DNA from: Candidatus Altarchaeales archaeon
GTDB lineage: Archaea > Altiarchaeota > Altiarchaeia > IMC4 > QMZM01
Direction: 5' to 3'
Length of the DNA stretch: 16,647 bases
Assembly (NCBI GenBank): GCA_003663115.1
Contig: QMZJ01000010.1
Location: 1 to 16,647, forward strand
In this document: positions 1-6,688 of the stretch, piece after piece
Layout: each line of letters opens with the position of its first letter
Numbering within the stretch: position 1 is the first letter of the stretch
Notes under the pieces: model-generated
Databases searched by the model: none
What the model saw: only the letters and a program-made list of their open reading frames with translations
Told to the model about the DNA's origin: nothing
Position numbers and translations under genes: made by a program

Positions 1-191
1 GGCAGTTTGTGTAATTTAAAACCCATGGCTCTCTGTGAAAGGTGCAGGGGATTGTTGGAGAATTAAGTGTGGCTGAACGAAGTGAATGCCGCACCCTGGT
101 GTAAACTGACAGTGGCAGTTTGTATATCCGATCTAATGGGAAAACCCATTAACTCGATAGAGAGACGGGTGGGCAATAGATGTGCCAGTAA
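1..191. repeat. Hairpin-rich non-coding DNA, left end
   Basis: I see no convincing gene here. The stretch lies beyond the 3' end of the reductase gene. It contains three clear hairpins: 67-94 (7-bp stem GTGTGGC/GCCGCAC with one G-T pair), 103-121 (AAACTG/CAGTTT) and 134-151 (TAATGGG, AAAA loop, CCCATTA, with an outer CGA/TCG extension). The string GGCAGTTTGT at 1-10 recurs at 115-124, and AAAACCCAT at 18-26 recurs at 141-149, so the window seems to open inside an earlier copy of the same unit. The first hairpins resemble elements at 16327-16384. It could be a structured RNA or a repeat element; I could not match it to rRNA, tRNA, RNase P or SRP RNA. Confidence 0.55.
67..94. repeat. 28-nt hairpin, left copy of a shared element
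   Basis: The seven-base arms GTGTGGC (67-73) and GCCGCAC (88-94) enclose a 14-nt loop. The element matches 16327-16354 at 20 of 28 positions without gaps. One stem pair has changed in a compensatory way (G-C here, A-T there) and another is T-G here and C-G there, so the fold appears conserved. Confidence 0.6.
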
Positions 192-821
192 CTACCTCCT
201 CACCAGATAGTGCAGAACGACCTGGTCCCCGTACTGGAAGATTCCGTCCAGATCTAACTTTATCTCTCTGTCGAGGTTCTTTTCAAAGAGCTCTGGGCCT
301 CTTCCAATCAATGTTGGGACTATCATAATGTAGAGTTCATCTATGTAATCCTCATTAAACATCCTTCTTACCAGGCTTCCACTGCCCTCGAGGAGCATTC
401 TCCGGATGGGGATATTATATAATCTGTCCATCAGCTCGCTCAGATTTACCGCGAATTCGCCACAGGTAATTATCTCCAGGTCTTCTATCTTCTTTAATTT
501 GTCTAATTTTTTCCTTGGGGCATCTTTCGAAACGACCAAGATCTTATGCCCATCCCCGCAGAGGATCTTTGCCTCCTCCCTTATCTCCGCCTTACTATCT
601 ATGATGATCCTGTAGGGCTCTCTTTCCTCTGGAGCTCGAACACCGAGTTCTGGGTCCTCATCCAATATTGTCTCGATATCCACCATTATCGCATCGACTG
701 AGCCCCTGAGCTCGTGTGTTCTATATCTGTCCAGCCTACTAAGAAAATCAACCCCCTCCTCCCTTTTCTTTACTCTACCGTCGAGGCTCATCGCAGAATT
801 AAATATAACTCTTGGTCGCAT
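192..821 (-). CDS. 2,5-diamino-6-ribosylamino-pyrimidinone 5'-phosphate reductase
   Basis: This is a cytosolic RibD C-terminal-domain/RIB7-type reductase of 209 residues, the usual size for the archaeal stand-alone enzyme. The family uses NAD(P)H to reduce the ribosyl side chain of the diaminopyrimidine made from GTP, on the path to riboflavin and the deazaflavin F420. Visible features are the N-terminal beta strand ending in SLDG (residues 12-15), the Rossmann-like core, and the conserved C-terminal GSGSLVRR loop with the following VPTLIGRG segment. The stretch VDIETILDEDP around residues 47-57 stands where relatives usually have a GxGT..DDP motif, so two glycines appear replaced by acidic residues. 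The start ATG is the only sensible one and leaves a 61-nt divergent promoter shared with the GluRS gene. No deaminase domain is attached. Family call is strong; exact substrate stereochemistry is inferred. Confidence 0.85.
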   Translation of the reverse strand: MRPRVIFNSAMSLDGRVKKREEGVDFLSRLDRYRTHELRGSVDAIMVDIETILDEDPELGVRAPEEREPYRIIIDSKAEIREEAKILCGDGHKILVVSKDAPRKKLDKLKKIEDLEIITCGEFAVNLSELMDRLYNIPIRRMLLEGSGSLVRRMFNEDYIDELYIMIVPTLIGRGPELFEKNLDREIKLDLDGIFQYGDQVVLHYLVRR

Positions 822-848
822 TTTTAGATTCTGTATTTTTGAACTGTA

Positions 849-882
849 ATTCTATTAGTATATAACCTTAAATTAAAATAAA
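849..882 (+). promoter_or_regulatory. TATA-type promoter of the GluRS gene
   Basis: ATTCTATTAGTATATAA (849-865) places a TATA-like core about 20-26 nt before the ATG at 883. This fits a leaderless or near-leaderless archaeal transcript. The motif ATTCTATTAG plus ATATA is repeated in front of the Taw1 gene (9052-9068). Confidence 0.5.
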
Positions 883-2547
883 ATGCCCCTCAGCGATGTC
901 ATAAGGAAGTATGCGATACAGAACAGGCTCAGGTATGGAAGAGCTAAAGAAAAGGCGGTCATGGGTGGGGTTCTCTCGGAGATTCCGGAGGCTAAGAGGG
1001 ATATAGAGAGATTGATGAAAGAGACCAAAAAGATCGTCTCTGAGGTAAATAAAATTGAGATAAAAAAACTGCGTGGATACGAGTCCAAAAAAAGGAGGGT
1101 TGAGAGAACGACGGGCCTAAAGCTTCCGGGGAGATTGGAGAAGGTGGTTATGAGATTTGCCCCGAATCCAAACGGACCCGCAACCCTGGGCTCGGCTCGC
1201 GGTATCGTCGTGAATTCGGAACTGGCCAGGAAATACAAGGGAAAATTCATTCTCAGGTTTGATGACACCGATCCAAGGACGAAGAAGCCGATGCTGAAGG
1301 CCTATGAATGGTATCTCGAGGATTGTGAATGGTTGGGCGCGGAGCCGGATGAAGTCTATTATGCCTCTGATAGGATCCCCATTTACTATGAATATGCAGA
1401 GAAATTGATCGATCTGGAGAAGGCTTATGTGTGTTTCTGTTCTCGGGCAGATTTTAAAAAACTCAGGGATGAAGGGAGGGGATGTCCACACAGAAAGCAA
1501 TCCAAGGAGGAGAATCTGAGATTCTGGAGAAATATGCTGAATGGGGAATATGAGGATGGAGAATGCGTCTTGAGGATAAAAACGGATATCAAACACAGGG
1601 ATCCGGCACTCAGGGATTGGGTTGCCTTCAGGGTAATAAGGGAGGAGCACCCCAGGGTCGGGAAGAGATTTATTGTGTGGCCGATGCTGGATTTTGAATC
1701 TGCTATAGAGGATCATCTTCTAAGAATTACACATATAATCAGGGGGAAGGATCTGATGGATTCGGAGCGCAGGCAGAGATTTATCTACAACTATCTTGGA
1801 TGGAAATATCCAATTACCCTACACTGGGGCAGAATAAGCCTGAAGGGATTTGGAAGATTCAGCACAAGCAAACTGAGGGAATTGATAGAGAAGAAGGAAT
1901 ACGGGGGCTGGGATGATCCCAGATTACCAACCCTCCTCGCCCTTAGGAGGAGGGGGATTTCTCCAGACGCCATAAGGAATCTAATGATAGGTCTCGGCAT
2001 AAATGAAACGGACGTTTCCATCAGCCTGGAAAACCTCTTCTCGGAGAACAGGAAGATCATGGATTCAAAGGCCAACAGATACTTCTTTGTTGAGAACCCC
2101 GTGGAGCTTCTGGTTAAAAATGCCCCGGAGAAGAGGGTGAAGATACCATTACATCCAAGCTTTCCCGATAGAGGATATCGGGAAATTAAACTAAAAGTGG
2201 ATCGATCGGGGAATATGAGGCTCTTTATTTCGGAGGATGATAAAAAGGGATTAAAGACCGGACAGGAAATCAGGTTGATGAATCTCTTCAATATAAAGAT
2301 CGGTAAAATCGATAAAGGGATAGAGGCAACATACCTGAAAGAAAAAAGGCTGGACGTACATAAGATACACTGGGTTCAGGATCATCTAAATGCCGAGGTG
2401 ATAATGCCAGAGAAGACGGTAAAGGGTTTCTGCGAGCCATCGTGTGGGGATTTAAGGGTTGATGAAGTAATTCAGTTTGAGAGGTTCGGATTTGTCAGAT
2501 TGGATCGAAAAAATAAAGGGTTGGTTTTCTACTTCGGTCACCGGTAA
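883..2547 (+). CDS. gltX: Glutamyl-tRNA synthetase, archaeal type (GluRS)
   Basis: This 554-residue class I synthetase activates glutamate with ATP and charges tRNA-Glu, and in many archaea also tRNA-Gln. An N-terminal helical extension of about 85 residues, typical of archaeal and eukaryotic GluRS, precedes the Rossmann catalytic domain that starts at VVMRFAPNPNGPATLGS. The HIGH signature is TLGS (residues 101-104) and KMSKS is FSTSK (326-330). Both depart from the consensus, but the flanking motifs (RFDDTDPRTK, YASDRIPIYYEYAEKLI, CPHR, HIIRGKDL, GWDDPRLPTL) are intact. As I recall, some archaeal GluRS carry such variants, so I do not read this as inactivation. The C-terminal beta-barrel anticodon-binding part ends in VDEVIQFERFGFVRLD, close to the end of the protein. 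The gene stands alone, divergent from the reductase, and its stop lies 2 nt from the stop of the convergent DUF63 gene. Confidence 0.95.
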   Translation: MPLSDVIRKYAIQNRLRYGRAKEKAVMGGVLSEIPEAKRDIERLMKETKKIVSEVNKIEIKKLRGYESKKRRVERTTGLKLPGRLEKVVMRFAPNPNGPATLGSARGIVVNSELARKYKGKFILRFDDTDPRTKKPMLKAYEWYLEDCEWLGAEPDEVYYASDRIPIYYEYAEKLIDLEKAYVCFCSRADFKKLRDEGRGCPHRKQSKEENLRFWRNMLNGEYEDGECVLRIKTDIKHRDPALRDWVAFRVIREEHPRVGKRFIVWPMLDFESAIEDHLLRITHIIRGKDLMDSERRQRFIYNYLGWKYPITLHWGRISLKGFGRFSTSKLRELIEKKEYGGWDDPRLPTLLALRRRGISPDAIRNLMIGLGINETDVSISLENLFSENRKIMDSKANRYFFVENPVELLVKNAPEKRVKIPLHPSFPDRGYREIKLKVDRSGNMRLFISEDDKKGLKTGQEIRLMNLFNIKIGKIDKGIEATYLKEKRLDVHKIHWVQDHLNAEVIMPEKTVKGFCEPSCGDLRVDEVIQFERFGFVRLDRKNKGLVFYFGHR

Positions 2548-2549
2548 GA

Positions 2550-3329
2550 TTAAACCAGGGAGGGCAACAGCATATCCCGCAAACCCGGGCCCATTCCCAG
2601 GATAAATATGGTGAATTTGATCGCCCTGTAGAGAAGCTCATCTTTTTTCTTTTCTTCGAGATACCACCTTTCGATCAGGTATATAACCAGTAAAATCAAG
2701 ACCAGTTTTACTGGCACCATTATAATTGCGTTGCTCCCAGTTAGGGATATCAGGAAGATGGGCAGCAGATGCTCCTCATAGAAGCCGTAATAGTTATAGG
2801 CAATGAATGTTGCACAGCCATCCAGCAGATGAGAGAATATTATTATTAGGTTATCTCTCCTCTGAAATATTTTTACCTTGAAATATCTTGATAGAAGGTA
2901 TACCAAAAAGAGGATTACTGAGGCAAGGGTTAATGGATAGAGAACCCTCTCTAAGTGGACAAGATGTGAGAGTAATTCGTGGGTAATGGGCAAAAGTATC
3001 AGAATTCCGATACCAAGAGAGATATACCAGTAGGGAATCCTAAAGTAATGGGACACGTACATCCCAAGAGCAACAGAGATCAGGCTTAACATGATCGTTA
3101 AGACATAAACCCCCGGGGTGACATTCCACAATCTATTGGCATCGAAGAAACCAACATCAACCAAGAGCCTTATAAAGACCCCGATAAGTATATAGGGAGA
3201 GATGGCCCTGATAAAATCTCTATCGAGTTCGATTCTCGAGAATATATACCTTAGGAGAAACCATAGGACAAATAGAAGGATCGCAATGCAAATGATATAA
3301 TCCTCTGGAGAGTAAACGCCCATACTCAC
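2550..3329 (-). CDS. DUF63 family integral membrane protein
   Basis: This is a 259-residue protein with about seven or eight hydrophobic segments and short charged loops, so it sits in the cytoplasmic membrane. The family hallmarks recognised are the SHLLDGCATF segment in the middle of a helix and the C-terminal LGMGPGLRDMLLP; both are typical of archaeal DUF63. The biochemical role of DUF63 is unknown to me. Translation likely starts at the GTG at 3329, whose GTGA overlaps the TGA of the upstream RPA gene, the pattern of coupled translation; an ATG six bases further in (3323) is an alternative. It is the last gene of a nitroreductase-RPA-DUF63 run. Its stop is 2 nt from the end of the convergent GluRS gene, leaving no room for a separate terminator. 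Confidence 0.85.
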   Translation of the reverse strand: MSMGVYSPEDYIICIAILLFVLWFLLRYIFSRIELDRDFIRAISPYILIGVFIRLLVDVGFFDANRLWNVTPGVYVLTIMLSLISVALGMYVSHYFRIPYWYISLGIGILILLPITHELLSHLVHLERVLYPLTLASVILFLVYLLSRYFKVKIFQRRDNLIIIFSHLLDGCATFIAYNYYGFYEEHLLPIFLISLTGSNAIIMVPVKLVLILLVIYLIERWYLEEKKKDELLYRAIKFTIFILGMGPGLRDMLLPSLV

Positions 3330-4948
3330 ACCACATCATCTACGATAAACTCCAACTGATCGGAAAAATCGCTATATCTCACCCTTCCAATTAGCGAGAT
3401 CTCCTGATTAATAAGTCTTTCCCTCGCCCTCGTTACCGGCATGGATTCATCCTGGGTTTCCCCTATCAGGTTCATTACCTCCTCGACATCCATATCGAGG
3501 ATCTTCTCTGCGTTTTCTTTGAAGGAGACCACTCTAATGCTCCCGGTCTCATCCTCAATGGTAAAGGACAGAAGTAAATTTGGCACCGGATCAACATCTT
3601 CGTTACAGAATTCACAGAACCATCCCATACCCAGATTCTGAACCCTTTTACCGCAGGCAGGGCATGTCATGTAGATCAATCTCCTGTTCTCATCTATATC
3701 AACGATCGCCCCTTTAATTTTTACGTATCTATCTCTATTCTCCAGATCTATGATGTTCTTCTTTTTTACCAGAGAATTTTCTATTTCCTTTAAGGGTGGT
3801 ACTTTAAGCCCTTGATTTACGGATATTTCACCATATTTACCGATATGTATCTCTGGCTCATTATCCAGATTTGGTCTCGAGTATGCATTCCTTATTCTTA
3901 TCGCGTCGCCCTTTTTTAGCTCATTCACCATCCCCGATTTCTCGTCCCATAGGACCACTCGAATCATCCCGGATTTATCACCTATGATCAGGGATGACAC
4001 CATCCCCCCGGAATAGGCCCTCGGTGGGTAAACCTGTAATACCCTGCCGATCGTTGACAGGTTAGATACATTTGGTGTTATCTCAGAGATTTTCAAATCC
4101 TTTTCCGATTCTAAAGGGGGTAATTTTAGTGTTTTATCTGTGTGAACTATCCTGCTCCTGTTCCCCGCCTGGAGCTCCAATTCCTGATTCAGACCCTCTC
4201 TAGTGTAGGCATTCTCTATCCTGATAAAATCTCCATTATTCAGTTTGAATCTGGCTGCTTCATCCCACAGAACAACCCTTATCCTCCCGGATTCATCCTC
4301 TGCGATGAATGATGCCCTCAATCCAACGCTGCCATCTGGTCTATTAAACTCGGTAGCCGGGTAGTATGATGAAACCCTGCAGATCAGATCGACGGAATTC
4401 ATATCCTTCTTTAAATCATTAATTTTAACCAGATTTTCCTCGATCTCTGGCAATTTTATATCCAGTTTCGGATTGATTGCTATATTTGTCAATGCAGTTG
4501 CATGAAGCTCTATCTCATTATTGAGACCCTCCTTCCCATAGACATTTCTCACCATTATAATGTCTCCTTTAGATATATTCCTTTCTATCTCGGCATTATT
4601 ATCCCATAAAATCAGTCTCCTCTCGCCAGAATCATCAACTAGGATTATGCTCGCAAATTTTCCCTTGCTTCCATCTTTTCTATCAAACGTCCTTCGGGGG
4701 TATACTGCCTTGACCCTGCCAACGACATTGAATGCCTTTTGAGCCTCTACATCGGAGAGTTTTGTAATGACTGTTTTCTCGCTGTCCAGTCCTATACCGA
4801 ATTCCTTCGCAACCGCATAGATGGCCCCGTAATCTGATAAAAGCCCATGAGTTGCTTCCTTTCTCTTTTCCATCATATCCCTGATCTCTTCCTCCGATCT
4901 TCCAGTCTCCCTAACCACAAGATCAATCAACTCTTCTACATCCGCCAT
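3326..4948 (-). CDS. rpa: Replication factor A (RPA), multi-OB single-stranded DNA-binding protein
   Basis: This 540-residue protein binds and protects single-stranded DNA during replication, repair and recombination. After a short helical N-terminus (MADVEELIDLVVRETGRS) come three similar OB folds, each with a GRV..VYP strand, a D.SG..R.VLWD strand and a GD.I.I.NAY.R..L strand (roughly residues 75-160, 180-275 and 290-370). A fourth OB fold holds a zinc finger: CPAC at about residue 429, followed by WFCEFC. This resembles the zinc-bearing DBD-C of RPA70 and is typical of single-chain euryarchaeal RPAs. I chose the ATG at 4948 because relatives begin MADVEEL-like and because an AT-rich TATA-like run lies about 30 nt upstream. 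An in-frame ATG at 4999 would add 17 residues and overlap the nitroreductase gene. It sits between nitroreductase and DUF63 in the same orientation. Confidence 0.93.
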   Translation of the reverse strand: MADVEELIDLVVRETGRSEEEIRDMMEKRKEATHGLLSDYGAIYAVAKEFGIGLDSEKTVITKLSDVEAQKAFNVVGRVKAVYPRRTFDRKDGSKGKFASIILVDDSGERRLILWDNNAEIERNISKGDIIMVRNVYGKEGLNNEIELHATALTNIAINPKLDIKLPEIEENLVKINDLKKDMNSVDLICRVSSYYPATEFNRPDGSVGLRASFIAEDESGRIRVVLWDEAARFKLNNGDFIRIENAYTREGLNQELELQAGNRSRIVHTDKTLKLPPLESEKDLKISEITPNVSNLSTIGRVLQVYPPRAYSGGMVSSLIIGDKSGMIRVVLWDEKSGMVNELKKGDAIRIRNAYSRPNLDNEPEIHIGKYGEISVNQGLKVPPLKEIENSLVKKKNIIDLENRDRYVKIKGAIVDIDENRRLIYMTCPACGKRVQNLGMGWFCEFCNEDVDPVPNLLLSFTIEDETGSIRVVSFKENAEKILDMDVEEVMNLIGETQDESMPVTRARERLINQEISLIGRVRYSDFSDQLEFIVDDVV

Positions 4949-4982
4949 CTTCAATAGGAATTTAGATTTGAGAAAATAAAAC

Positions 4983-5495
4983 CTACCAACTATCCTCATG
5001 TACCTCTATTCTTCTCTCTGGAGTCACTGGAATTTCATCTGGATAGCCGATTGGGATTATCGCAACCGGTCTTACCTCGGGTGGAATTCCAAGAATTTCC
5101 CTTACTTTTTCCTCGTCAAAGGCTCCGACCCAGCACGACCCAAGCCCCATAGAATGTGCCATGAGCAACATATTCTGGATCGATGCGGTGGCATCCTGTA
5201 TACAGTAGAGTGATTCACCCCTACGTCCATATCTGTATCCAGACCTTCTCCTATTCGCACACACGACGATGACTATTGGAGCCTCTGAGATGAAGCCTTG
5301 ATTCAATGCAGCTGTGACTATCTTATCCCTTATTTTGGGGTCTTTAATTAGAATAAAATCCCTCGCCTGCAGATTACCAGCAGATGGGGCCCACTTGGCG
5401 GCCTCTAAAATTTTATCTATCTTATCGCTTTCTACATCCCTAGAACTGAAATGCCTGATAGACCTTCTGTTTTTAATTGTATCGAGAATATCCAT
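4983..5495 (-). CDS. Nitroreductase family FMN protein
   Basis: This 170-residue cytosolic flavoprotein belongs to the nitroreductase-like family, which binds FMN as a homodimer and reduces varied acceptors with NAD(P)H. The N-terminal NRRSIRHF (residues 9-16) is the FMN-phosphate-binding signature, followed by AAKWAPSAGNLQ, the second flavin-contact segment. The C-terminal half has GLGSCWVGAF and the IIPIGYPDE strand expected of the fold. The protein is at the short end of the family. Several of these small archaeal members have no known substrate, so I assign only the family. It is the first gene of the run with RPA and DUF63, and an AT-rich TATA-like tract lies about 16-30 nt before the ATG. 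Co-transcription with RPA is likely from the short gap; a functional link is not evident. Confidence 0.88.
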   Translation of the reverse strand: MDILDTIKNRRSIRHFSSRDVESDKIDKILEAAKWAPSAGNLQARDFILIKDPKIRDKIVTAALNQGFISEAPIVIVVCANRRRSGYRYGRRGESLYCIQDATASIQNMLLMAHSMGLGSCWVGAFDEEKVREILGIPPEVRPVAIIPIGYPDEIPVTPERRIEVHEDSW

Positions 5496-5510
5496 AGATT
5501 AGAATAAGAA

Positions 5511-5526
5511 AGAGAAATAAAAAAGA
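5511..5526 (-). promoter_or_regulatory. TATA-like tract before the nitroreductase-RPA-DUF63 run
   Basis: On the minus strand a T-rich TTTTTTATTTCTCT tract is centred about 25 nt upstream of the nitroreductase ATG at 5495, the usual distance for a leaderless archaeal start. Confidence 0.35.
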
Positions 5527-5530
5527 GAAA

Positions 5531-6457
5531 TTAGGTCTTTTCCTCTACAGCTTCCTCAGCTTCCTCCGAAGGCGCCTCCTTTCCTCTCATAGCCACGAAG
5601 TATATCACTATTATAATGATCACTATTATCACTACTATCCAGAGCCATGGAATTCCTCCTCCTGGAGCCTCTGCTGGTATGGTTGTTGTTGGTGCCATCG
5701 TGGTTGTTGGTGCCATCGTGGTTGTTGGTGCCATCGTGGTTGTTGGTGCCATCGTGGTCGTAGTCCTTGTTGTCGTTGTTGTGGAAGAGGTAGTTGTTGT
5801 AGTTGCTTCCGTTGTCGTGGTTGTCGTGGTTGTCGTTGTAGTTGTAGTTACCGCCCCACCGGATACCGTTATTGAGAATTCCTCGTGATGGTAATTGTGT
5901 TTATCTACCGTTACCAGGTAATCCCCCTCCTCCGTGGGTGTGAACTCAAAAACACCATTATCATCCGTTAGACCATAGGCAACCTTCTTACCATTTAGGT
6001 AAACATCCACCTCCGCATCATCTACCGGATCCTGCCTTCTCTTATCCAGAACGGTTATTGTAACTACTTCATTTACGGTATTGTTACCGCTTACACTTAT
6101 ATCGAGATACCTCCTGGGTCTGCGACCGGTTCCGACCTTAATCTCCGCAGATCCCGTCTTTTCGCCAGAGGTTGCATTGATTGCAGTTACAGATATGATT
6201 CCGGGGTATTGGGCTGTAACACCGGTGAATTCCACCCAAGTTTCTGCACCAGATGTTGATCCTGTCATACTTACACCGCAACCGGATAACGTCACATTTG
6301 TATTATTGGTGCTTAACGACACATTTATATCAGTCGGTGTTTTGACATCTATCTGATCAGGAGTGACCCCTCTAATTATTCCAGAAGCACTCACACCCCC
6401 GATCAGTATAAAGATACCGAAAATAATCAATCCATAAATAAAAAATCTTCTGTTCAT
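5531..6457 (-). CDS. Secreted, membrane-anchored protein with Ig/CarboxypepD-like domains and Thr-rich stalk
   Basis: The protein of 308 residues is probably displayed on the cell surface. It has an N-terminal signal peptide (MNRR, then a hydrophobic run to about residue 25 ending GVSASG), a beta-rich domain rich in Asn/Thr with glycosylation-type NNT/NVT sites, and a second domain with RRQDPVDDAEVDVYLNGKK and DDNGVFEFTPTEEGDYLVTV that resembles carboxypeptidase-regulatory/Ig-like repeats. Next come a Thr-rich tract, four TTTMAP repeats, one transmembrane helix (IPWLWIVVIIVIII..) and an acidic cytoplasmic tail. The start ATG at 6457 is chosen because GGAGGT lies 9 nt upstream at 6467-6472; an in-frame ATG at 6487 would lie before that site. 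The architecture suggests an adhesin, S-layer-associated or receptor role; nothing identifies the ligand. It stands alone, head to head with the HAD gene. Confidence 0.75.
   Translation of the reverse strand: MNRRFFIYGLIIFGIFILIGGVSASGIIRGVTPDQIDVKTPTDINVSLSTNNTNVTLSGCGVSMTGSTSGAETWVEFTGVTAQYPGIISVTAINATSGEKTGSAEIKVGTGRRPRRYLDISVSGNNTVNEVVTITVLDKRRQDPVDDAEVDVYLNGKKVAYGLTDDNGVFEFTPTEEGDYLVTVDKHNYHHEEFSITVSGGAVTTTTTTTTTTTTTEATTTTTSSTTTTTRTTTTMAPTTTMAPTTTMAPTTTMAPTTTIPAEAPGGGIPWLWIVVIIVIIIIVIYFVAMRGKEAPSEEAEEAVEEKT
5684..5758 (-). repeat. 18-bp tandem repeat encoding TTTMAP units
   Basis: The plus-strand unit GCCATCGTGGTTGTTGGT recurs with an exact 18-bp period (unit starts at 5694, 5712, 5730 and 5748) with no base changes in the complete copies. 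The identity at synonymous positions suggests recent expansion or contraction. It encodes the membrane-proximal end of the Thr-rich stalk. Confidence 0.9.
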
Positions 6458-6466
6458 TTTTAAGAT

Positions 6467-6472
6467 ACCTCC
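6467..6472 (-). promoter_or_regulatory. Shine-Dalgarno site of the secreted-protein gene
   Basis: GGAGGT on the minus strand, 9 nt before the ATG at 6457, decides that start. It is one of few strong ribosome-binding sites in a window where most genes look leaderless. Confidence 0.7.
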
Positions 6473-6571
6473 TTTTTTGCTATACATTTTTTATTTTGTC
6501 TAAATCTAAGGGCCATATTAAAAATATACTTATGTCTTTAAAAATAACCAAATCGTATTGAATATTATATT

Positions 6572-6587
6572 TCTTTATATATAAATA
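6572..6587. promoter_or_regulatory. Near-palindromic TATA region between divergent genes
   Basis: TTTATATATAAA lies in the 230-nt space between the divergent secreted-protein and HAD genes and could serve either strand. Read rightwards it would start RNA near 6600-6606, giving the HAD gene an 80-nt leader; a second, weaker TAAATA element at 6661-6666 would give a leaderless HAD mRNA. Confidence 0.4.
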
Positions 6588-6688
6588 CCTTTCGGTTTTT
6601 CAGTAGTTCCGGATGGCAGGATCTGGCAATCTAAGCTGTGCGGATTATAAGAAAAGAAAGTAAATACCTTATACCCAAAAATTTGAGA

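Noticed and set aside
1..191. RNase P, SRP, 5S or rRNA fragment
   Set aside because: The GTGAAAGG and GGGTGGGCAA strings prompted the idea, but the conserved cores of these RNAs (for example the SRP helix 8 motif or the RNase P AGGAAAGTCC element) are missing.
1117..1716. 199-residue open frame on the minus strand inside the GluRS gene
   Set aside because: It lies antisense to strongly conserved GluRS motifs and its translation resembles no protein family.
883..2547. GluRS as an inactive paralogue because HIGH is missing
   Set aside because: All neighbouring catalytic segments and the C-terminal domain are intact, and similar motif variants seem to occur in other archaeal GluRS.
4949..4999. 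RPA start at the upstream ATG (4999)
   Set aside because: It would add 17 residues unlike family N-termini and overlap the nitroreductase gene; MADVEEL at 4948 fits relatives.
5616..5888. Val-rich 90-residue open frame opposite the Thr-rich stalk
   Set aside because: It is the antisense of ACN threonine codons (giving GTN valine) and has no independent support.
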